Assembly: GCA_015345905.1 (NCBI GenBank)
Contig: JADDTR010000012.1
Span: forward strand, 256,578-320,577
Reading direction: 5' to 3'
Length of the DNA: 64,000 bases
DNA from: Aotearoamyces nothofagi
Taxonomy: Eukaryota > Ascomycota > Leotiomycetes > Leotiales > Tympanidaceae
The position numbers were made by a program, and so were the translations under genes. The notes below the pieces were generated by a model. That model was given only the letters and a program-made list of their open reading frames with translations. It did no database searches and was not told where the DNA came from. Within the stretch, counting starts at the first letter, position 1. Each line of letters starts with the position of its first letter. Positions 56,091 through 64,000 of the stretch are shown piece after piece.

Positions 56091-59000
56091 ATGTCTTCGC
56101 CAGGTAGAGCTCTTGGAGGGGCTAATTACCCAACTCCGATGACACAAAATGCTGGAGAGGGTAATAAAGACAGCGAGGATGTTGGTGTAGCTGTGAAGCC
56201 TATGAGGCGTGCGTATACTACTTCTAAGACATTTTCCATATTATAGCCATACTAACACGAGCTCTGTCTTCAGTGAAAGTCCTCTACACCTTCGATGATC
56301 AAAATAAAACCAACTGCCTGGCACGATGGCCCCACGTTCTACAAATACAGACAGTTGCCATGGATGAGACCACTTCGATTGGTGTTATCGAATTGAAGAC
56401 CTGCATACAAGCCATCGTCCAATGCTCCCCGGAACTCGTTGCAAAGTTGGGCCAGGACTACACCGTGTACGCTTACGATTATTCAGAGTACGACACACCT
56501 CTCGTGGGTCAAGGGATGCTGTCATGGGCTCTAGCAGCAGCATCACCAACACCTGACGCTCCTGCTCACCAGTCGCGACAACTAATCACTGGACGCGTTT
56601 GCAAAAACATACAAGCACTCTTCTCAAATGGCGTAGCTGAGACCCTTGAAGTAAAACTTCGATTGGTCCCAGTGCCTACGGTTTTGCAAAGCGAATATGT
56701 TAGTAATATGGAGAAGTATAGAGAATTGAGCAAGGTCATGCCGACGACAGGCTTCGATTATAATGAGTGGTACACATTCCTCCAATCGAATCCGAACATT
56801 GCTCAGTTAGCCAACAAAATCAATGCCCCGACTGCAAATGCCACATCTCAAAGAAATGGAGTAAGCATGGAAGTCGTCAATCAACTTCTGAGTCCAAGTC
56901 TTCAACAGCAGAATTCTGTGGATCCATTCAGCAATCCTGCAAGCAATGAGTCTGCTATCAGTGAAAGTCGAGCGTCGACCCCTGGGGCAAGGAAGACAGC
57001 GCAGACACAAAAGCCGTCACGACCATCATCACGAGCTTCTGTTAAGAGACCATACAAACGCCGTGCGAAACCTGCCGCCAGCGGTGGTAATACATCTGGA
57101 TATGAAGAAGGGACCGATGGAGATGAAGGTCCAGCAAAAAAGAGGGCGAAGATCACAAAAACTGACTGGAATAGCAAATCGTCTTTTGGCTCTGTATCGG
57201 ACTCGCTCCGAGTGACTGCGAGTACTGCTGGATCTCTCCGAATGTTCCGACCTATAGCCGTCGCTCCTGCGGCTGGTGCTGGTGCTGGAAGCCATCTGCA
57301 GGAAACGCCAAGAGCGCCAACACCAGTGCCAGAAATGCCAGCCCGATCGCTGTCACGTGCGCCTTCTCAAAGCTTTCTTCGTCGTGACTCTATTACATCT
57401 CAGTTTATGAATACGCAGCGGCAATATAATTCGCCTTATCCGCAAGATGATAGCCAATATTCACAAGATCAAGTTCGGATGTCAATAGAATCTGCAATGA
57501 CCTCTCCAGAGAGGAACGATAGCCCACCAGGCTCACCACAAGAAATTGGTTCCTCTCCTCCTGTCTTGAGAACTGGAACGTTTCCACAGTCGAGTCCACC
57601 GATTCCATCAAGCCCTGTCCTACCTCAGATGCCCAGAACAGACTCGGGTTTCATGAGTGGAGATGTTAGCGAATTATTCGAAGACGATGACGAACTACGC
57701 CCTGTGGATGAAGAGGATGTGACTATTGCAGCCAAATATAACCGCCGTCGACCATATCGCCCCGCCCCTCAACCAGAGATCCACCACGGCTTTGCCATTG
57801 AAGAAGTCACTCCAGGCCCAGTAGAGTTACTGCCAACAAAGATGCTTTTAAGACCAGAATTAAAACAGAAGGCAGAAACGAAGCCAAGGGCCCCTCGAGC
57901 TTCCACGATGCGTGCGAACTCCGTCATGTCTGACGACGCCCAGAGCATTCCTCGACCGACATCGCGGAATATGACAGTACCACAACCTTCTCTTCTTCCA
58001 GAGCCAGCGTTGGCAATGCCACCGCCTGCTATTGGTACCAACACTCCACCATGCCCTGTGCAGTGTCAGGCAAGCCCTCTCCTTGAATCCGAACAACACC
58101 AGGCCGCAATCCGGGAAACTACAACTCAAATTGCTCCGGTACCTCGACAAGCTTCAAGACTTATGAGTCGCACAGCTTCGGTTGGATCTCTCACACTTCC
58201 GACAGTTGCTGCAAGTGATCCTCTTCTGCCCCCCACCAGCCTTCACCGATCGCAAACTTGGTCCGATGCTCCACATCCGACTACAGATGCTCCCACTTCC
58301 GCCAATTATGAGATTGGTGCGACCACTTCAAACCGGGCTACGCAAGCAAAGAAGAATAATATTCGGCTGCGCTTAGAAGCTGCTATCGCGAAAGGAGAAA
58401 TGCCTCCATTCTGCAGTAACTGTGGTGCTATTGAAACTCCAACATGGCGTAGAGCATGGGCTCAAGAATGCAAAGGTGACCCTGGATACCACGAATATTC
58501 TGATCAGCCAGGGAGGGTTACTGCGATTGATATATTGGAGAAAGATGCCACTGGCAAACCGATCTCACACAGGCTGATCAAAAAGTCTCTGTCAACGGAG
58601 GAAGATAGGGATTCCTTTGCAGAGATTTTATTATGCAATCGTAAGTTAGCCATCCCATATCGCATATATACATTACTAACCAAAGTAGCTTGTGGGATCT
58701 GGTTATCTAAGTTTAAGTCGCAGCGTCCTGAATACAAATGGCAGAAAGACGAGAAGGAACAAAGCCAGCCTGCCGAAAAGAGGCCTTCCGACAAGAAAAG
58801 GCGGGAACGAACATCCAAGTCAAAGAAGGTGCAGGCAAGTGGTTATCCTATAGCCACATCGGAAGCATATTTCCAATCAGATGCTCCTGCGCCCATGGAT
58901 GGAACCATGGATCGAGGATCGCCGAGTGAGCCTCCAGAACAACAGAAATACCAGACAGCACCGCCTGTCACCTACCAACTGGAAACATATACATCCCAGC

Positions 59001-60106
59001 GACCCCGTGCATCTAGTGTACGACCAGCGAAACAAAACACTATGACATCGGATACAGCCTCTGCTGCTTTAAGACGTGCTATTCAATCAAGTCCAGCCAG
59101 ATGGATTGGCAGTCAACACAGTCCAATCGAACTTGAGGATGAGTTAGGTCCGACGCGCAGACTCTTGTTCCCATCTCCGAGGAAAGACGGGATCCCAAAA
59201 GTTCTAGGAGACGTTGAAGTTAACATTGCTCAACCTGCTACTACCTTTTTAAGTCCGACCCAACGGAAGAATCAGGCTTTTGAATCCCCTAACAAGGAGA
59301 ACTGCCCTCCGATTACACTGTTCGATGAGGGAGATGACGATTTGATGAAACTATTTGAGGAAGAATTGGCTCGACCCTCTCGTCCTACAACTCCTGTGCA
59401 GAAGTCAATGCCAAACAACCCATTCAAAACGCCGACTCGTCCTACACCCAGCCATCGTCCAATCACGCGAAGCCAGTCTAGATCTGCAAAGTCTAGGTCT
59501 GGAAGATCTAGCGATAGGGGCAACATGCTGCCCCAGCGCACACCAAGTAAGACACCGAGCACATCAGCTGTACGCCGAAGCCCACGGAACCACCAAGGCA
59601 TCTTCGAGACCCCATTTACAGCCCGCATGAACAGCCTCATGAGTGGGGCTGTGGATAACGACACAGTCAACCATTCTCCTGTGGGGACCCATTCCCCTTC
59701 TCGACATCTGGATCTTGATTTGGACCTTTCCAACTTACCAGACTTGGGCCATTCAACAACTGGTATGCATAGTGATGCACTTAACTTTCATCTTTCAGGA
59801 TTTCATTCTAACCATGATTTCTTCTCTACCGATGTCCCAATGCCAAGTAGCCCACCGAGGCTATTTAACCTCTATGAGGACCCGATGGGAATGCAAGGCT
59901 TTGAAGGCATGGACACTTCAATGTGGAGCGACTTTCCGATGGATGAGAACACGATCCAAGGGTTTGAATCAAGCTTAATGGTCGATTCCAATGGCCACGC
60001 AACGTTTGAAATGAGCATTACGAGAAATGATGATATGACGCCAGTCAAAATAGAGGCTGCAAGAGATGGTGAAATTGAGGAGGCACAGTGTAGCGGCCAC
60101 GTTTAA
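56091..60106 (+). CDS. Spt21/Ams2-like regulator with atypical GATA zinc finger
   Basis: This gene encodes a predicted 1300-residue protein from three exons: 56091-56208, 56274-58640 and 58689-60106. Residues about 40-195 form the Spt21/Ams2 N-terminal domain (LKVLYTFDDQNKTNCLARWP, QSNPNIAQLANKINAP). In yeast and fission yeast these proteins drive histone gene transcription and, for Ams2, centromere chromatin. A GATA-type finger near residue 810-880 has FCSNCGAIETPTWRRAWAQE, then a long loop and LCNPCGIWLSKFKS. The loop between Cys pairs is much longer than in classical GATA factors. The 48-bp intron at 58641-58688 falls inside this finger and keeps the frame if retained. The rest is Ser/Pro-rich and disordered, with KRPYKRRAKP-like basic patches and a Asp/Leu-rich acidic end. 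Confidence 0.9.
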
Positions 60107-60515
60107 ATGCTTGACCGGCCCTTGAACAATGGTGGCAATTTGTTTATATTATTGTGTTGCGATGCATTGAGCGGTGTTGGATTATTTATGTCTGGATTCA
60201 AGCGACGTTATACTCATTGCCAGCGTTCATCATGCATATTAGGACGGGCGTTTGGGTGGTTACCCATTGCATAGCGTAGCATTCGATCTTATCACAGATT
60301 AAGGATCAAAAGAGAATCAAATACCATACTTATGGCGGGCATTGTGCCTTATCTATTATAGGATCCCATGCATTTTTCATCATTTGACGTAGCTACACAA
60401 GTCCGAAAGACCCATCCCTAATTGATCATCCCTTCATAACCATCCTCCATCGTCCTGCTTCATCCATACTTGGCTCTCGCATACCAAAAGTCAACCTTTC
60501 CGCTGCAGAACCTAG
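60107..60515. other. Convergent 3' intergenic region
   Basis: This gap contains the 3' UTRs of the SPT21-like and RPA3 genes. No gene or notable repeat is seen. Confidence 0.6.
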
Positions 60516-61089
60516 TCATGCCTCGCTGCCATAAAATATCTCTTTGTACCGGTGCGTGGCGTCCACAACTGCATTGACAGAAGCAAAGTCTGGCCAAGAT
60601 TAGCAAACAATGAAATAGTACGAGAACAAGTAAATATACCTAAGTTAGAGCCCATATCTGTGGCCTGTAGGACTTTGATAGAGAGGTCTTGGTTTACTTT
60701 CCCCACAATCTCAATGGCATTTCCAACAGTCAGGTGTGAATCCTGTAACAGGCGTCAGTAACCCTTATACACAAATCGGAGAATCTGCATAGTAAAAGCG
60801 CTTGCTGCTGGCGAAACAGACAACTGGGTTACAGTCACATGACTCGAGAACCATCTGAAGCTGGCAGATTTGTTCAACAGCAAAGCGGTCAAGGAAATGG
60901 CGGTAGACAGGACAGCAGGAATACAGAGCCGCGTACCCTAGCCAGATGCGCAGTAACGTTTCCTCCAGCATCAATCGTCGCTTGCTCGCCCCTCAACTGC
61001 ACGACCTTGCCCACCAGTCGCACGGTCTGGTTCGTGAAGGAGTCCAGGTACGACGCGTTGATGCGCGGAGTCGAAACTGCTTCGGCCAT
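60516..61089 (-). CDS. RFA3: Replication protein A subunit 3 (RPA14)
   Basis: This gene encodes a predicted 109-residue OB-fold protein, the smallest subunit of the single-stranded-DNA-binding RPA trimer. Exons on the minus strand are 61089-60937, 60742-60640 and 60589-60516. Spliced, it begins MAEAVSTPRINASYLDSFTN. It goes on with VRLVGKVVQLRGEQATIDAG, then HLTVGNAIEIVGKVNQDLSI and NAVVDATHRYKEIF, which together match fungal RPA3 throughout. The first intron is 194 bp, the longest I placed in the window, and holds a second AG that could be mistaken for an acceptor; only the 60743 acceptor gives the family continuity ARDSHLTVGN. It is divergent from a possible small gene downstream on the plus strand. 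Confidence 0.92.
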
Positions 61090-61538
61090 GATGTGATGCG
61101 AGTCTCGGGAATCCTTCGGAAGTTAATATGAGTCGGTCTCGCGGCGTCTTTGCGAATGAATGGCCTCGAGCTTGCTTGATAGTCGAGCACCTCGAAGCTG
61201 CATTGCAAGGTCGACGCGTTGGGGCGACGCGGTGTCACGTGCTCAATTATGGACTTAACTCGGCAGCGGGTGCGGAAGTGTTCGGGATGCGGGCGGGTTT
61301 TTATCGGGAGTCACCTGTCGTGGAAGCTCCGAGAGACGGGGGGCGAATTGATATTAGGAAGTATAAATCAAAAGGGTTTTTCCCATGATGGGAGTTTTTT
61401 CTCTCTCATGTTCTTTACACCTGTGTACGATTCACATTCCGAGTTGCTTACTTTCTCCAAGAAACGCGCGTGAACGATATACTACGTAACTTCCTTCTAC
61501 TGGAGTACACCATTATCACTTTCGCCAACATCATCACC
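61090..61538. promoter_or_regulatory. Upstream region of RPA3
   Basis: About 450 bp between the RPA3 start and a possible small ORF on the other strand. GACGCG, the core of the Mlu cell-cycle box, occurs at 61213-61218 (GTCGACGCGTTGG) and again at 61227-61232; the first is the full palindrome ACGCGT on both strands. This suits a DNA replication gene but is only a sequence match. Confidence 0.4.
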
Positions 61539-61706
61539 ATGTTCGGATTTTTGAGACGTGTATGGACGACACTCTCTACGGGCTGGGTCATCGAGTATCC
61601 AGGAAAATATGGCGAGCCGGAGGATTTTTTCGCGCATAAGGACCGTCCTCGTCAATGGATACAGGGTCAGAAGGAGGGGCCACCACCACCATATTCATAT
61701 TATTAA
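61539..61706 (+). CDS. Possible small protein, 55 residues, unknown
   Basis: An ATG at 61539 opens a 55-residue frame. It begins with a short amphipathic stretch (MFGFLRRVWTTLSTGWVIEY), continues PGKYGEPEDFFAHKDRPRQW, and ends in GPPPPYSYY. The sequence is not low-complexity and has the balance of a real small protein. The frame is open upstream but lacks an ATG there. I do not recognise a family. It is divergent from RPA3. It could be a genuine small gene or chance; there is no splice or motif evidence. Confidence 0.35.
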   Translation: MFGFLRRVWTTLSTGWVIEYPGKYGEPEDFFAHKDRPRQWIQGQKEGPPPPYSYY

Positions 61707-62990
61707 ACAGCAAGTTTACATTCTTTAATGCTGAGCTCTACCACTGGCATTAAGATGCTATAATCGGAGTTAAATCGGTGTTTTGCTGTCGTTGCGGGCA
61801 GCTCAGCAGCTTCGCCTTTTAGCCGTCAACAGACCGCAACGTCTCACCGTTATTCGATACGAGGTCGTGGAGTTCCTCTAGTTTGATTATTGCCGACGGC
61901 AGAGCGGAACGACCAGGGCTTAGTTCGCTAGGTATGGGCAAGAGGATAGGCGGTAATGCTCTTGTACACGATGCAGCGATACAGGAAAGTCTACTGTTGA
62001 AGCCGTCTTCGTCAAGCTATACCCGAGGTGGGACATGGTATATTTCGTGGAAAGGGGAACAAGTTTACGGACAGAAGCATATTCGTTCCGAATTCCTGGT
62101 CCGTGTAACATTTCTACCACAGCTACAGCGAAGTGCGGAAGTACAAGGATGGTTTGATAATCACCTATCAAACATTAACCGGTTCTGGCGTCTTGGATGG
62201 TGGGCCCATGATGTGGACGGACGAACCGTTTCCCGAGATAGGGGAGAGTGGGCTGTATAGATAGAACTGGCAGCTGTTAAAAGTTGGCCAAGCGACATGC
62301 TCCAATGGCGTTGCTGAAGCTGATGATTAGGTATCATAGATTAAAATCTCGGGAATGATAAACTTTTCGAGAAGGACTTTATCTTTGAGTATGTGACCTG
62401 AGAAGCCAGTGGGGTAGTTGAATAGCGAGTTTCCGAAGTATTCTGTTCCTTTAATCATATAAAGTAGTAAGAGATACCTGCTACCTACATTAGCCAACTG
62501 ACATGAATTATCAACGAGACTTCCAGAGCAGTAATCATCATCACCGCTCTCACTTCCTTCAATGAAGCAGTATCCTCCTCAGATATAAGAGATAGAGCTA
62601 TTAACGTGATGGAAGGATCCTATTTTCTAAGATGAGACAGACAGGTGAGAAAGAAAACTTCAAGTCTCTAATACACTTATTATAACCGTATTAGCGTATA
62701 GCTTGGCAAAGTAGAGGAGTATGACATAGAACAGAGCTTCACGTATAACAATGCGGGCTTGCTTTTTCCAGGCGTCGTCGAAGGTGTACAGTCAACGAAT
62801 TGCAAGTGATGTGGGGTATCAGGACTAATCGAAACCCCGGACCAGTCATATCGTCATATTAATTAAATTACATATACTCGTAACGCGTTATAAACAGCAT
62901 GCTTGTGCCGGATCTTCACCAGGTAAGCCAGCATCTTCTGTGTACATCCGTATGCATCTTTGCATGAATGCCATTGGACCATCACGGCGA
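61707..62990. other. Intergenic stretch before the PH-domain gene
   Basis: About 1.3 kb without a well-supported gene. An ATG at 61934 opens a 108-residue frame to 62260 (with WKGEQVYGQKHIRSEFLVRV) that might be coding but matches no family known to me. The rest, 62270-62890, is AT-rich and featureless. Confidence 0.4.
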
Positions 62991-63995
62991 TCACCGTAGC
63001 CCAGGAGCCCGCGGCCCTTCGTTTTCCTTTCTCCTAGCCAACAAACTTTTGAATGCGCCGAGACTATTGTCCAAAGTCTCCTCATTAGGTGCGCAGAAGC
63101 GGAAGCTCTTTTCTTCCGTGATGACCTGCATACAATGGGCCTTTGTTCGACTAATGGGGTCAATCTCAACTACGTTGATGATGGATGGAAGAGAAATTAT
63201 GAGGGACGGTGAATATTCGGCTTCGTCCTTGTATAATGCCAAATTCTTGGGTCGGAGAACTGCCCAGAGATTCTTCCACTGTTTAACGCCCCGCTGGGAT
63301 TTTAGGAAGAGAAGATGTCCTTGCCAAACTACTCTTTCGGGATCTTGTTCAATAGTGAAGCCGCTCAACTGACTAATATTACGCCCAGAAAGCATTGGCC
63401 GACTGGCGCCTAGTGGTCTGGCTGCCACTGGCTCTTCGGGCATAGAACCTGTAGAAGCACCTAGTGCTCGGTAAGGTTCTGCATCGGACATATCAGAGTG
63501 TGATGCAAGCTCATTCCCTGAATATTCAACTGTGTGTGACGGCCGCCGGGGTGTACTCAAAGAAGCTCTTTTTGATGTTGATACACGAGGCTGCGCATCA
63601 CTAGGCTCCGGCGAGCTTGACCCAAGTCGCTCATCTTGTAGTTGTCTTTCCACTCTCAATCTATACATTTCGTCCTCGAATCCGTTGTAGGAGCTAGCCA
63701 CATTTCCGCCTGGACTTGCCATGAATATTTCCTCTTCTTCTTCTTCAATACGAGCCTCCTGTCTAATAAGCTCGACCCACTCCTCAGCATCCTTCTTTGA
63801 CAGAGCTTCGAGATGGTAAGTTCGGGCAGAGGTAAAGAGGCCGAAAACGTTCTGCCGCTTCTGCTTGGGGTCTTTGAGCAACGCGACGGCTGTAAGGTCG
63901 GAAAGGTGAATCTTCTGGCGAAGCTTGGTTTCGTTTTGGTCCTTGTAGATAGAGAGAAAGTTTGGTCTGAGGACAAGATAGATGGGTTTCCAAGT
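62991..63995 (-). CDS. Tandem PH-domain protein (Opy1-like), 3' part, 5' end outside window
   Basis: This is the last exon of a minus-strand gene, 334 residues long as seen. The frame meets an in-phase TAG at 63998-63996 that fits a TCTAG splice acceptor, so the first exon or exons lie beyond the window. The visible part starts inside a PH domain: TWKPIYLVLRPNFLSIYKDQ, HLSDLTAVALLKD and the closing helix KDAEEWVELIRQEARI. A Ser/Pro-rich linker follows (STPRRPSHTVEY). A second PH domain runs from VWQGHLLFLKSQRGVKQWKN to the helix of SFRFCAPNEETLDNSLGAF. Two PH domains with this spacing resemble yeast Opy1, which binds phosphoinositides and tunes PIP5-kinase signalling. Function here is inferred from that resemblance. 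Confidence 0.88.
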   Translation of the reverse strand, partial: TWKPIYLVLRPNFLSIYKDQNETKLRQKIHLSDLTAVALLKDPKQKRQNVFGLFTSARTYHLEALSKKDAEEWVELIRQEARIEEEEEEIFMASPGGNVASSYNGFEDEMYRLRVERQLQDERLGSSSPEPSDAQPRVSTSKRASLSTPRRPSHTVEYSGNELASHSDMSDAEPYRALGASTGSMPEEPVAARPLGASRPMLSGRNISQLSGFTIEQDPERVVWQGHLLFLKSQRGVKQWKNLWAVLRPKNLALYKDEAEYSPSLIISLPSIINVVEIDPISRTKAHCMQVITEEKSFRFCAPNEETLDNSLGAFKSLLARRKENEGPRAPGLR

Positions 63996-64000
63996 CTAGA

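Noticed and set aside
61934-62260. 108-codon ORF
   Set aside because: Composition is plausible but there is no family match, no neighbour logic and no splice evidence, so it is only mentioned in the intergenic note.

Overview
The window reads as nuclear DNA of a filamentous ascomycete (Pezizomycotina; a Leotiomycetes-like fungus is my best guess, inferred only from gene families and style). Genes are split by short introns, mostly 45-75 bp, with GTAAGT/GTATGT-type donors, CTAAC-like branch points and YAG acceptors. Genes sit on both strands, often as divergent pairs. The families include fungal hallmarks: a Dsc ubiquitin ligase subunit, a SamB/Mub1 MYND protein, Mkt1, Spt21/Ams2 and a 2EXR protein. 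I recognise 28 protein-coding genes with good support, two of them cut by the window ends, plus one weak small ORF. There is no rRNA, no intact tRNA, no recognisable transposon and no CRISPR.

Layout. 1-6.5 kb: the 3' end of a Cu(I) P-type ATPase, then an Old Yellow Enzyme oxidoreductase, a pisatin-demethylase-like P450 and a DUF1772 membrane protein. The last three form a small group with a secondary-metabolism flavour but no backbone enzyme. 6.5-8.4 kb: non-coding, with tRNA-like relics. 8.4-26.8 kb: dense housekeeping block with lysyl-tRNA synthetase, COX15, PUS4, an RFTS-domain protein, a 2-oxoglutarate/Fe(II) oxygenase, MKT1, an ERp38-type disulfide isomerase, HSBP1 and the DscA E3 ligase. 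26.8-29.3 kb: repeat-rich leader of a SamB/Mub1 gene. 31.2-32.8 kb: AT-rich gap. 32.8-38.5 kb: EBP2, a 2EXR protein and a divergent pair of mitochondrial ribosomal protein genes (mL38 and uL4m). 40.5-41.8 kb: a bZIP factor, followed by about 7.3 kb with no gene I can support and many simple repeats. 49-64 kb: CSL4, dihydroxyacetone kinase, SmD2, 3-hydroxyisobutyryl-CoA hydrolase, an SPT21/Ams2-GATA protein, RPA3 and a tandem PH-domain protein that runs off the end.

Together the genes are mostly RNA and protein homeostasis functions (tRNA charging and modification, rRNA processing, exosome, spliceosome, mitochondrial translation, ER folding and Golgi quality control). The less ordinary features are the OYE-P450-DUF1772 trio, the RFTS/zinc-finger chromatin-type protein, a frame-preserving intron inside the GATA finger of the Spt21-like protein, a 15-bp minisatellite ORF overlapping the bZIP stop codon, and two gene-poor tracts that share TACTGTAC-type words. 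All exon structures come from reading splice signals and family continuity by eye; no alignment or search was run.
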